DNA of 64,000 nucleotides, from contig NC_063155.1 in NCBI RefSeq assembly GCF_020921035.1, forward strand, positions 21,879,294-21,943,293, in the 5' to 3' direction. The position numbers and the translations under genes are program-made. The DNA comes from Rhodamnia argentea (lineage: Eukaryota > Streptophyta > Magnoliopsida > Myrtales > Myrtaceae). Below are positions 47,091-59,182 of this stretch, piece after piece; position 1 is the stretch's first letter, and each line of letters starts with the position of its first letter. Under the pieces are notes generated by a model that was not told the DNA's origin, did no database searches, and saw only the letters and a list, made by a program, of their open reading frames with translations.

Positions 47091-48877
47091 GAACGCTTCT
47101 GTAACTGAGCTGAGGGAATATTGTGATGTGTGGTATATTAGAATTTGGCATTCATAATTTGTGATTTTGGGTTAGTAATAGGGACGCATTCAATTATTAT
47201 TATGTTGAAATTGTCACCGTTCTGGCTCTTTTATTTCTCTATTCCAACTGCTGTGATAATTTGCACTGGTTCGCTGATTATTATAAAGTTGTGATTTTTG
47301 AAAACTATAACGAGCTCTGCAGCTAAGAGATTTAGAAGTCTGGTTGACTTAGCATTATGGAACTGGCATGCTAGAATATGTATGATCCGGTCTTTGATTA
47401 TATGGTTGGATAAGCCAACTTGAGGTTCTTCTCAATCTGTACGATCAAGGAGGAAGTATCCCTACTGACTACTTCGCTTCAACTAAAATTTATAGCCACT
47501 GAACTTCACTTTCATTACCAGGTGCATAATTGAGCTAATAAGCTTCTTCCTTATGGGCCATAAGTCTGAGATACGGTATGCTGACTTTGTGGTTAACAGA
47601 AGCGGCACTAACCAGAGGACAAGATCGTGACTATGAGTGAGATGGTGGGCTTTAGTTTGTTCGTGATTAGTACATACATTGACCTTCGCCAATATCAACA
47701 TCACCTTTATCCCAAACTAGTTGGAGTCGGCGGTCGATGAACCAAAAATAATAAAATAAAAGCAATACCGATTGAGGGAAAAGAAATAATTATATAAAAA
47801 TAAATATAAATATATAAAAATAAAAATAAAAATAAAAATAGATAAATATGTATATGGAAAAAGGACTAAAAAGGACAGTCTGAAACATAGGAATTCTATT
47901 CCTCCACAATGCTAATAGTTTTCTCCACTCCATTCCTAAGACAAGTCGTACGCCAATCTATTTCCCACTTCATTAAATCTTGTTACATACATTGACCTTA
48001 TGATCATCTAATTCCATTCAATTTTTTCTGGTTCGATGATGCCTTACGGCTGTCAAGTTTTGGCTATGTAGCAGAGCTCTTTGGTTTTCTAGGGGCTGTT
48101 ACTAGGTAAATGGAATCCACTGCAGCAGAAGTTAATGTCGCACAATACAGTGGAAACATCCTTTTGTTAGTCAAAAAAAATGTATGTTATGTTCACTGTA
48201 TTTCAACCTAATCAATTGTCTTGCGGACTGTTTGTCAAGATTGATAGGATCTTGAATATCATGGGCTGTGAGGAGCTTCATTTTGGGCCTAAATTTCAGT
48301 TTCCTTCTATGTTTTCTGGATTCTGATCTATTCGTGTTGAGGAAGAGAGCTCAAGTGAGTTTATGCACATTAATATTTTGTGGGTTGATCCCGACAACTG
48401 CAAGCATGACAGAACAAAGGCTTGTTCAAGAAGCGGAACTAGATTTCTTTATCCTTACATTCATTGCTATCACTCCAGTTTGCTCAAGCACATCGCAAAA
48501 TTTTGACACCCTTAAAACGCAGGGAAGATTCGTTGCAGTCTGTCGAGGATATTTCTTTTAGGAACTCATGGGGAGTTATTGCGGTATACGCTGGCCTTGA
48601 GCGAGATATCTGACCTGGGATAAATGAAGTGCGCAAGGTGTGTTAGGAAGTCATTGCTTAGTAGAGAGGTAGAGCATCTGGCTTATGAACTGTTTTACTT
48701 TTTCATCCACTGATCATTCTAGTGAACTCAAGTGTGTAAAATAGTTCTGTGATCTGAATGCATCATAGTAAAGAGAATTTCAAGCTCCCTCTGCTCAAAA
48801 TTTCTACTTCCTTCCTCCATCTTCTATATCTCTGTTTCGTTTCCCTCTTCTTCTAGATATCTTGTGCTAATTTAGTA

Positions 48878-48959
48878 TTTACACCATACAACATAAATTT
48901 CCATATTCAACGTGACACTTTACACCATACAACATAAATTTCCATCTTCAACATGACTT
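48878..48959 (+). repeat. 41-bp tandem duplication
   Basis: Copies at 48878-48918 and 48919-48959 share TTTACACCATACAACATAAA and TTTCCAT(A/C)TTCAAC. They differ at a few positions. Confidence 0.85.
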
Positions 48960-51719
48960 GTCACTATCTCAGAGGGATAAAAGACATACATCGAATGAGA
49001 GTGGTACTGAGTGTCTTTGAAGTCATATTTGCTGTTTTGTCAGCACCCTTTCATCTTATGTGGTAATTCCGTTTTGATCCGAATTCATTCGGTTTTGATA
49101 TCTTTTATAAGGTCAAGTTATATCTTAAACTTCTATCATCCATTCGTGATATCGGTCGTCATGCTTCCATGCTCGACTGAATCTGGCTATCTCATGAGGT
49201 TGCGCCACTGGAAGTTGACTTAAATGCCTGGGTCATCATATAGCAGATTTTGTTCCTTTGCAAGAAAAATGTGGATATCGGTATATAAGCAAGCTCGGTT
49301 TGTTGGGAAATTCATAGGTACAACAATCATCGGCTCTACTTTTAGTTTTAGACACACAAGAAAATAAAGCTGTAAGCAGAAAAATTAATTCTTAATGCAT
49401 GTCTCCCTGAGTGTACTAGATAATACATTGAATGATGTAGTCGGGACGATTTCAAAGGCCTGACTAAGTTAGATGAAGGATTACTTTCAATTTTTTGTTG
49501 GGGCCTGATGCATATCCAATTTATTTTCTCGTCTATGTATGGTTGTATGGTTTTATAGGGTGATGCGTTGAAACCCTAGTATGATTATGTCCATTCATCT
49601 ATCTTGTCTCTTTTGTTTGGTGTCTTAGAGTTCTTGTCCAGATTTTAGCATACTTTCTTAGAAAATTTCCCTCACTTGTTATCCTTATGGTAGGTGATGG
49701 TTTAACTCTTTGGTTGCACTGAACAAGGTATGTTGTGCTTCACTTTTTCCTATCTTTTCTCATTATCTAGCATGATGCAAATCTCTTGTGAAAGGAAGGA
49801 ATTTGCCATCTCATTGCAGATCATGCACGGTTCTTATTTATCTGACCTTGAACACTGGGGTACTCGAATTTCCATCGATTAGGTGGATATTTTCCCTGCA
49901 TATTGGCATCCCACTAGCCATGCCTAAATGTACATGTCGCTTGATGGGTGTTACTTCGCCCGGGTTGGGAAGCTGTTATGTAACTTTCAAGTTTAGATGA
50001 TAATGTGAAGGTTGCCACTCTCAGTCACTAGGAAAAGTTTTGCTGGTTCGATCTGCTTTTTCAGGCAGATCTTTCCATATTCTTGCTCATCAATGCTGTG
50101 TTAAGAGAGATTTTTTTAAACGAAGGTCAGCATCGGCCATAACATTATCATCAAACATGGTCTGTCCTAGTCCTCAGTTCAACTGAGTTCTGCAACGAGC
50201 AGTTAACAACAGTCTTATGTACAAGTAAATGACATAAGCGAAACATGAGATTGTTGAGCTTTATGAGCCATTTGATGATATTGCTCAAACCTTCCATTTA
50301 GTGATTCTACAGGATCCTTGATGGAGGTTTTTGGACTAGAAGCTATTAGGTGTCTGATTGGACCGACCGAATTGAGTTGTGTGTCAACTCACTACTTGAT
50401 TTCCAATATCTAGACCCGATCCTCCACTTGAGCTGGACAGAGATGATGTTTTGTTCCTTGTGGAAAAATCATATTGCACGCATGTCCTATTTTGAACTCA
50501 TCGAGAACGAGGACCAGACCCAATTGCTTGGTGTTTAAGCTTACACGGTATACTTGTGGTCGTGACATGCAGGCTTATAGGGGTACATATAAATTTCTGT
50601 TGCGATGTGTGCCCTTTCGATTGTCTCCTTGCAGGCCATTTGTTGGTGAGAGTGAAGCACTTGATTCGAAAAGCGGATTGGATAACCAGCCAGGAATGTG
50701 ACTCCTTGATTAACTGAGCCGTAGGAAGAAGGTGGGCATGCATTCTTGAATAAATTCCTCCTCTATTTTGGCGGCTTTAATGAATGTTTATCTCCGGTGG
50801 TCTTTACCAGATCCTTTTGTATGTCCTTGCCTTGTCTTTTTTCCACAAGACTTGCGATTAAGTGCCATCTTGAATATAAATTTCAAATCGAGAGCTTCGA
50901 TATCCTTTTGTCCCAATGGTCACATGGACGAATGCATGTGCATTTAATACCAGCATAGACAGGGATCCTGTATGAGATATGACTACTCTGAGATATGACT
51001 ACTCTGCAATTATTATCTGTTGGTTTCACCTCTGCCATTGTATTATTGGATTGATCCTGAACATATGCAAATTAAAACCGAGAATTTCCTTGGCAGGGGA
51101 AACTCCAGAAATTTGCATGTGAATCGATTAGTTAATACTATATGGTCTCGACATTAAGATAACAGAGAGAATAAGAGAGAAGTAGAGAAGATGAAACTGA
51201 TTCATTTTGTTCTGAAGTTTTTCATTGCCTATAGCCAAAATAGATGTGATGCAATTGTTACTCGGATTCTTAGAGGACAAGGATTCACGATTATGTGCAG
51301 GGGAGAGAGAATCTGGGCACTTGGGAATGGCAGACAACAAGCATGCTGTGTTATCGCGACACTTTTTTTCAGTCAGACCCTACACGCAGGTGCTGAGGGA
51401 GCTGGCAAATGTCGTTCCTTGGTTCGAGCTTGGCCAGATGGTTGTTCCATCGACCACTCATCTTCACTTTCTTTGTCACTCACATTGATTCACTTTCTCT
51501 GAATTATTTGTGTTTTTGCTAATGATTTTGTCAGCAACAGTCGATTTTTATGTGTGTTATGCGTGATCAAATACATTGAAAATTAAACCTTTATCGTACA
51601 TAACAAGTGTCGTGGACTTCCGGTAACGCGGCGCATTGATCCAGATTTGAACTATTTCTTCTACGAAGTGTATTCTTCTAGCTTGCATCAATTTCCATTA
51701 TTTTTTCAAATATATGCAG

Positions 51720-51836
51720 GATAATGCCTTTCAAACTTGTGGGGAAACAAATGAATCTGAGCTTTCATTGTATCTTCTTAAATATCTAGCGGCTCTAGTG
51801 CCCCAGCAGCAGGTCCATCACCTACTATCTGACTGG
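51720..51836 (+). other. orphan exon-like block
   Basis: A 39-codon open stretch is bounded by a good acceptor (ATATGCAG) and a good donor (GTAATA). It reads DNAFQTCGETNESELSLYLL, then KYLAALVPQQQVHHLLSDW. A second open block at about 51345-51450 (AVLSRHFFSVRPYTQVLREL, then ANVVPWFELGQM) lies upstream with no clear donor. They may be exons of an unrecognised gene or a gene remnant. I do not recognise the family. Confidence 0.3.
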
Positions 51837-53199
51837 GTAATAAGTGGTCTTGCTCAACTTGCTGTATCCTGTACTATTCCCAAGTGCTTTGCAATTATAC
51901 CCGAAATGTTTGTCTCTATGCTATGCAAACGGTTGGTCGTCATGATCCGCCGAAATGTTTTGACTGGTGGATCGCTTTTGGTACGTTATCCTTCTGCTAC
52001 GCATAACGTGTAACAGAATGACTTCGCAATGTTCCCTGCATTTGCTTTGTCCTCAATGGGGTCATTGATCTTTTCTCCTATCCTGGAATGGAACTGGTAT
52101 TGGGAGGAGAAGACCGATCCCAGCGATGATTTGTAGAGCACCTTCCGGTGCGGTCAGATGAGCCCTACAAGGGTTTTTCAGTAGGTGCATTGACCGCGGA
52201 AAAGGCAGTGGCCATGCTCGATTGGAGTGTGTATAGGAAAGTTTCTCCCATGGTGACACTATAATTAGAACAATTTAGTACCTTAACTGACGTAAAGTCC
52301 GTGCTCGCCACTGTAGATGCAACATACGAACATCTAAGGGGTGAGCGGCTTCAAGGTCAATTCACATGAAATCTATCTGTAAGAATCTGTTCTCCACATT
52401 TTGGAATTTGGATCCTATCTTGTATACCTTGCAATCTAGAATCTATCATGTCACAAGTTTTAGGGTCTATTCAGGTTATATCCGTCTTCTTATTGAAAGA
52501 TTGCATTGAATCATCACATTTGATGACCACTATTTCTCGCTATAATTCATCAATCACGACTCATATTTAGACATAAAAAATATGAACTTTGTTAAAGTTT
52601 TGGTTATGGATATGATTGGAAATGTAAGTTTAGACTAGTTTTTTCGAATTGCACATTCATTATCGAACATTTGGGAATACCGTAGAAACACAAAGACTTG
52701 TTTGAAGTTTTAGGTTTAGGGGCACGTAACCTATTCGTTGGAATTGGCTCTTCAATTTTTGACCACCCATGTACATCTATAATTAAGAACCATGCTCACC
52801 CCCATGAACGTCCCGAGACATTCTTCGTGACGTCCTATGATGGAGGCATTGATCAGGAATCACCCTATCTTCTCACGACAATAGGTAGCATTCATGAATT
52901 TAAAATGTACCTAAGTTCATCCTACGAAGACAGCAACATACATGAACACATAAATAAATTCATCCTACGAAGGCAGGTTGCTCTTTCATGTCAGCGGAAT
53001 TCCCGATGGCCAATGGACTGTACGTCATCTACTGAAAAGGAAAAATAAAAAAATCTGTATCGGGTGTTCTCATTCAAAGCCCTGCTGAGACACAATTTAC
53101 TGCCTCTTTCACGGCTATTCAACCACCAACTGAAACGAGGGACCCTCCGCCATTAATAGCGGCGGAGAAATTTTCGCATTCTTCCTCCTCCTCCTCCTT

Positions 53200-53207
53200 G
53201 ATATATA
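53200..53207 (+). promoter_or_regulatory. putative TATA box of the Ole e 1-like gene
   Basis: ATATATAT lies 100 bp upstream of the start codon, followed by a CT-rich leader with a CT run at 53247-53265. Position and context fit a core promoter; the transcription start is not known. Confidence 0.5.
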
Positions 53208-53299
53208 TGCTGTGCTCTCCCTGCCATGCCAACTTGCTTCCACCACCTCTCTCTCTCTCTCTCTCGTCTTATAGGATCGATACGAAGTCATCGTCGTCC

Positions 53300-54830
53300 A
53301 TGGCTCTCCGGCTCCAGCTGGTAACAGCAGTCTTCTTCTTCGTTGCGTTTGCTCTGGCAAGCCTTGACGTCTCCGTCTGCCACGTTGTGAAGGGAAAAGT
53401 GTCCTGCCTTGACTGCAAGCAAGGCCATGACTTATCAGGTCTCCATACTCTTTTTCCACCTTATTTTCTCATGCCTTCTTAACATAATTATTCTTTGCCC
53501 GCGTCGTATCAACATGAACGGGGAAGTTCTCGAACTAGAAATGTCTGCGTGTACGCTGCACGACGTGACATTCGATGCACATTTCGTTTTTGTGCCTCGA
53601 GAACCATAACATTCATAAGTCGGGTCATGGGTAGCGAAGAGGCTCGGTTATATGCGAGCGGCGACTCGAGATATCACTTAACCGCAGCACCCTGCCGAGT
53701 CACGTCACGCATGTCGTTAGTCGAAAACAACCCTTGCGCGAGCAAATTATGACTAGATCCGCTACCCAATGCACGACATGAAGATCCATGCAGCACCGTC
53801 GCTTTCCAAGGGGTTACAATTTGCTTCCGCAAACAGAATGAAACTTTAGAAAGTGATCATGTGAAAGAGGCTCTACTTTGCTTGCAAGTGGTTTTGGCTA
53901 CAACTAGAGGTGTCAATCGTGTGGGCCGAGTCTTAGTGACCCATAACCGGTCCGATCCCTACCCGATTCGACATGTATTGTTAAAACACTTCAATATCTA
54001 AATCCAGTTTAGAGAGAATTATTTTTTATAAATTTTTAAAGATCTATATATTGCTATTTTTTTTTATAGGATCTATGAAATTTCTGAGTAATCCATTTAT
54101 GATCTACTTTTAAATTTAAGGAACTTATTTATGACACATCACCATGAAACATGGGTCAAATATGGGTTCTGGACCCATTTTGCCGACCCTAGCTACAACC
54201 ACCAAAAGATTTCCTCAACTTTTTCTTTGACGACCAATCTTATGAACTAAGTAGAACGCGAGTCAAATATGAACAGATGACTCGAATTAATTTGAAATGA
54301 ACAGATGAACGACGGGAGGAGTCAAAACTCATGCCATGCGCTTGATCTGAACCAACAATTTTTTTTTTCTTTTTAATGCAATGTGTTCAGGCATCGAGGT
54401 CATGGTGAAGTGTAAGGAAGTGAAGAAAGCATCCACGGCCACCACAAAGGACGATGGCTCCTTGGAGGTGGAGCTTCCCTTCGCGGAGGAGGCAGCCGCC
54501 GCCGGCACGACCACCGCTGCTCCGCTGGACTGCCTGGCGAAGGTTCTTGGAGGGCCCGACCAGCTATACGCCTCGAGAGATCAAATGGTCGCCAAGGTCG
54601 TGAAGGTGAAGGGCCATGATGGAACCGCCGCCTCCGCCTCCGCCGCCGCCGCCTCCTACGCCCTCTCCGCCCCTCTGGCCGTGTCCACTGCCTGCCCTGC
54701 GAGCATGGAGTGTGGGGCCCACGACACGGTGGGGTCGTCCAAGACCATTGATGTCCCCCTCCCTAAAGAGTGGGGCCTAGCACCATCCAGCTACTATGTC
54801 CCCTTCTTCCCCATCATTGGCATTCCTTAA
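53300..54830 (+). CDS. Pollen Ole e 1 allergen/extensin family secreted protein
   Basis: Two coding exons: 53300-53438 and 54391-54830 (split Gly codon), 192 aa. A hydrophobic signal peptide covers about residues 1-26 (LQLVTAVFFFVAFALASLDV). The mature part begins VKGKVSCLDC. It has GIEVMVKCKEV directly after the intron, KDDGSLEVELPF, LDCLAKVLGGPDQLYASRD, and an Ala/Ser-rich stretch before a C-terminal ACPASMECG and PLPKEWGLAPSSYYVPFFPI. The spaced cysteines and the G-x-V-x-C-x-x-C start are typical of Ole e 1-domain proteins. These are cell-wall or apoplastic proteins found in pollen and roots, and none has a defined enzymatic role. The 952-bp intron contains a hAT MITE. Confidence 0.85.
53905..54191. 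mobile_element. hAT-type MITE with intact 8-bp target-site duplication
   Basis: The 287-bp element starts TAGAGGTGTC and ends GCCGACCCTA, so the inverted ends are TAGAGGTG/TAGGGTCG. It is flanked on both sides by GCTACAAC (53897-53904 and 54192-54199), an exact 8-bp duplication. It is AT-rich inside and lies in the Ole e 1-like intron. No transposase is encoded. Confidence 0.82.
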
Positions 54831-55327
54831 GTTAGGGCCAATTCTACTAAACCACCTACATAATCTACAATAGCCCTCATATATATCTTGTTATGTGTCT
54901 CCATAAATAAGTTTTTGTGTATGTACAAGTGTTTGTATGACAGCATCTAGACCCATGTGATGAAATGTAGTAACTATTAAGCTTTTGCCTCGTGCCTTAA
55001 TTTTTTTTAGAAATTGATTGCGATTTCTATAGTTACTTCTCGCTTAGGCGGTATTCATACATGCTAAACTCGTGCGAACTAAGTACCTCCGAGCCTCCGA
55101 GGCCCCGTGATGTTCCTCCGTACATGTGATTCCGACGGAGCACGATATGCTCGAGAACTTGTCTCTTTCTCGAGGAATTGGTTCCATCTTATCCAAGCCC
55201 CGCTTGCGCGGAGCACGATCGACGGCTGCGATGGGCCGGGTTTCAATCTAGGCAAGTCTCGCCCGGTGTCCTGAGGGAAGAAGAAAAAAAAAAAAGTAAG
55301 GGAAAAGAGTGTCCTAAGGCTGTATTT
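54831..55327. other. 3' UTR of the Ole e 1-like gene and intergenic sequence
   Basis: The first 150-200 bp are the likely 3' UTR. The rest shows no coding exon, RNA gene or clear repeat beyond an A run near 55284-55295. Confidence 0.45.
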
Positions 55328-55753
55328 GGAGGAGAATGGTCTAATAAGTCCTAAACGTATTGAACGTTTGTCAATTCAGTCCTAAACTTTTTGATTTTGC
55401 TACTTGAGTTCTAAACATTTTCACATTTTACCAGTTGAGTCCATTCGTCAATTTTAGCAGAAATTTGTTGGAGTGGATGCTGGTCATCCTACGCAACACC
55501 AAAGGCGTCACTAGTAAAATAAAGAAGAAAGGAAAAAAAAGGATAAAATAAAATAAAATAAAATCCCAAAAAACTAAAATATTGCTAAATACTATTTGCG
55601 TTGGCATCAATTGTGTCACGTAAGACGACCGGTGTCCACATCGGCAATTTCCGGCTAAAATTGGCCGAATTGATTCAATTGGTAAAATTGAAAATTTTGT
55701 GACTGAATTGACAAAAATGTAACAAGTCTAGGATTTTTCAGAATATTCTTTCC
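55328..55753. mobile_element. Mutator-like MITE with about 100-bp inverted ends
   Basis: The left end begins GGAGGAGAATGG and continues AAGTCCTAAAC and TTTGTCAATTCAGTCCTAAA. The reverse complement of the right end begins GGAAAGAATATTC and continues AATCCTAGAC and TTTGTCAATTCAGTCACAAA. It is 426 bp and non-coding. The ends resemble those of the elements at 41.6 and 7.9 kb. The flanks show no exact duplication, so the termini are approximate. Confidence 0.7.
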
Positions 55754-56695
55754 TAGATTTAGTCTCCACGGTCAAGAGAAGGGCAGAGAATCAACGCTTA
55801 GTACCCGCACGAATCCGCTCTGGATCCAGCTATGTCATGACGTTGAGGGTCAAGATTGACTCGGTTCGTTTCCAGAATTCAACGGCATGATTTCCAAGTC
55901 ATTTCATGTCGAGCCACCTTTGAAAGGGATTGTGCAGTATAATGGTCATTGACAAAACGTGTGTACCCACATAATTATCCTTTAGTGTATACTTTGGGTC
56001 AAACTTAACGAAATCAAAGAAAAAGATTTTGATGGCTTCAAATCCAATAGATAAAACCAAAAACGCCAAATAAATAAATAAATAAACGGTTCGAAGTCAT
56101 GGGGTTGAAAGTTATTAGTATCCGAGGACGCATGCGGCTTTAACTCGTAGCTTTCTAGTTTATGATTGGCAGCAGCCCCTAATTCTAAATCACGGCGAGA
56201 CGACACTCAATGAGAAGTTCGGTTGATAATCTCGCGAGAGTAAGGGGAAAGAACCGAAGCTCGTCTTCCTTAAAAATCGGAAGAAAAATGCCGATTTATT
56301 GAGGAATTCAAAACCAAAATACAAAGCTATAGAAGAATCTCCCACTCTGTTACTACGTTTATCCATCATAATTATACATATCGACAAGAGGGCACCGGAC
56401 AAAATCGGTCACGTATGAACGGACCTGTTTATTTTTCTTAGGTTTTTCTTTGCACGAGATTCCGATATTTTTTTTTTTAAATCTTACTCCATTCAAATAC
56501 CAAAATAAAAAAAGCCATATCCAAAATATGGATTTGTTGGGTTATTATAACAACCCCTCGACGCCCTCGTGACGTCAAGCGTCAACAACTTGTAAAAAAA
56601 AAAAAATGAGATTAAAAACAAGTCAATCAAAAACTAATACATAAATTGAGAAAAAGATTCCCTCCCACTGTCTGAAAGCGAAGCAAAACGCGGGC

Positions 56696-56791
56696 AGGAA
56701 CGAGTAAAAACGCTATTAGGATAACAAAAACACTATTTAGGAACGAGTAAAAACACTATTAGGATAACAAAAACACTATTTAGGAACGAGT
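56696..56791 (+). repeat. 43-bp tandem repeat
   Basis: Units start at 56696, 56739 and 56782 (the last partial). Each begins AGGAACGAGTAA and includes TATTAGGATAACAAAAACAC. GATTCCCTCC...CTGTC(T/C)GAAAG occurs on both sides of the array, suggesting an earlier, longer duplication. Confidence 0.8.
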
Positions 56792-57117
56792 AAGGATTCC
56801 CTCCAGCTGTCCGAAAGAGAGGAAGGCACGGCCCAGGACAATCCGGTCCACGTCCGTATAATTTTACTGAAGTTTCTTTTCAAATTATGCCTATTATGAC
56901 ATGAATGCCCTGATTTTTTTTTTTTTTTTGGGGGCAACCCAAATACTTTAGACTTTCTCACCGTGACGCGAATATCCAAAATATTTTTTTTACGTGTCAT
57001 AAAGAAATTCCGAACTTATACGATGCGATAAATATACCATGTATCCGTGTCACGACGGGAAAATTTACGGTTTTTGGAGACACAAAAAATTGGGGCAATT
57101 GACGGCATAAAATATTG

Positions 57118-57385
57118 GAAAAATTACAAATAAGAGTTCGAAGTATTATCATTTTTTTCAAATAAGGGTATGAAACGGAGCTTGTTCCAAATAAGGACAT
57201 GCAAATGCCCTAATTATTTCAAAAAAGTGTCAGATCAATGACATTATCGTCATGTGCTTTTTATTTTTTATTTTTCTCTTTCTTTCTTTCTTTCTTTCCT
57301 CTTTGTTTTTCTCTTACTTCTTTTTTATTTCCCTCCTCACCGGTGGCTAGCCGGCCACCGGCGAGGGCCGCCCTCAGCTCGGTTG
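57118..57385. mobile_element. truncated Mutator-like element end
   Basis: GGAAAAATTACAAATAAG, then CAAATAAGGGTATGAAACGG, and then a GC-rich block with GCCACCGGCGAGGGCCGCCC, matches the plan of the left half of the 32.3-kb element. No matching right end was found, so only part of an element remains. Confidence 0.5.
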
Positions 57386-59095
57386 GCTGATGACGCCGTT
57401 TTCAATTTGCTTTATTTTTGAGAAAATGTTTTCCCAAATCGAGAACGAAAACATTGGCTTCGCGAGTCCACGTGGCGTACCGTATCCCGACGCCACCACT
57501 TGTGAGTTGGACTTGTTCAAGATTCTCTCCTTCCGCCTTCGTTATGATCACGAACACATCCAATCCAGATTCTCCCACCCCTTCGCTGGCGATACGTGCG
57601 TAAATAAGGAAAGAAGTTGGGGGCAAAAAGGGGATTGCATATTCCACAAAAGCCATTACACTTTGCACGTGCTCTGACTTTTTTGCCTCATCTGTACGGC
57701 CCCCACAAGAAAACTAAACGAATAAATAAAGCGAGTTCAGCTCCGATTCCGCGTAAGGATGCACACCCTTGATCGCTTAGTTATACGGTTTATGTACTCT
57801 GTATAAATACAGTCCAAATTAATTTCGGCACGGGGCGACCCGTCGACAGAATTTATATGATCTTCGTATACATACGTTTCTTCATCTACCGATTTATTAT
57901 CTTTTGAATCGGGTTTTTTTAAGGCATTTTCATGAAAGAGATAGAAATTTCTTTTTCAAGAAAATGCGTCGAGAGCAAGTTACATTTGTAAATTACCATT
58001 TCAATTGATGTCGCTTTAGGAAGAAATCACCTTAAAGTGGAGAGAATATCGTACCAAAAAGAAAAAAAATAATAAAAAAAGAAAAGGAATAAAAAAAAAA
58101 CTCCACACGGATAAAACACGAGGACCAAAAAATCATGTGTATTTCGATAATATCGATAAATATTACATGAGCTTAATTATGGGTTTTTATTTAAAAAATA
58201 GTATTTTAGGTCATAAGATAAACATAATAAAAAAATATAATCCAATAAACAATATGCATTGTCAAAGGAGATAAAAGTATAATCTCGATAAATCTACACA
58301 CACACCATCCCCGCGTATTTTGTATAAATTACTCTTTGATTGGAAAATCGCGTGGTCGGGAATAATACTCTTTTCTCTCGAGTTCAATAGAGCTTTCAGC
58401 AGCAGATGATAAAGATAATTCCAAAGGAGAGGATTAAGTCCTGTAGACACTACTAATTTGCAAATTATACATACTAGAGCAATATTAGGATGAGAGTTAA
58501 TATCCCGACGATCCGACGATATCGTTAATTATTTCTAACCACACATGGTGTATAGATTTATGATTGAGATTGTACCGTTCACAACGGTACTATCAGGCAT
58601 GGTCTCCTTGTACACGCGTGCCCAATTTCGGTGCGGCATTGCCAAGCATACTACTAGAGCACGGCACGGATTCCATGGAAAAGCTAAATCAACCGCGTCA
58701 TCGTTGTTCAAAACAAAACAAAACAAAACAAGAGAATCCGCAGGTCTTAGCGGATTCCCTCGGGGCCCGAGCGCGCTCGTCGAGCTCCCCTGTTCGTTCG
58801 ATCGACCTAACAAAAAAAAACAAAAAAAAAACAGAGCCGTGGCAGGACGAAGCTGACCAGTTCAAAAGGGGGCCCATCGTGCGAGCGTGCGAGACATGAT
58901 GGGCCCTCCTCGACACTTCGGCCTCAGCCTAGGTAGACAAATAAAACGAACAGGACGAAGCGATGATGAACGATGATGGGCCTACTGGACAAGAAGGAAG
59001 CTCTTTTTTTCTCCACATAAACCGCGTGGAAGCTCCCACCAATCCCGGAACGCCTTCCCAAAGTTGCTATCTCCCAGCGCAAATTCTTGTCCCTC
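57386..59095. other. intergenic region and NAC gene promoter
   Basis: No gene is supported. A minus-strand frame at 57402-57668 looks protein-like in parts but has no recognised family. The stretch 58060-58110 is A-rich. The right end is the promoter of the NAC gene. Confidence 0.45.
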
Positions 59096-59102
59096 TATAT
59101 AA
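59096..59102 (+). promoter_or_regulatory. TATA box of the NAC gene
   Basis: TATATAA lies 81 bp upstream of the start codon at 59183, followed by a CT-rich initiator region (TTCTCTCTCTCGC). The spacing is typical of a plant core promoter with a short leader. Confidence 0.65.
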
Positions 59103-59182
59103 TCACGCAGTTCTCTCTCTCGCTGATACTCGCAAGAACATCAAGTAGCATCTAGCCAAGACAGAGAGACTAAAACCCTGAC

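Larger units (their letters stand above)
47091..53199. other. 6-kb region without a recognised gene
   Basis: This includes the S40 3' UTR, an A-rich stretch at 47755-47845 and a 41-bp tandem duplication (listed separately). Two exon-like blocks lie near 51345-51450 and 51720-51836. The second is cleanly bounded (ATGCAG before, GTAATA after) and reads ESELSLYLLKYLAALVPQQQ. Neither block was assigned to a family. No intact ORF, tRNA or transposon was found in the rest. Confidence 0.45.

Noticed and set aside
57402-57668. Minus-strand frame of 88 codons
   Set aside because: Parts look protein-like but there is no family signature, splice partner or conserved start, and it abuts a truncated transposon end.
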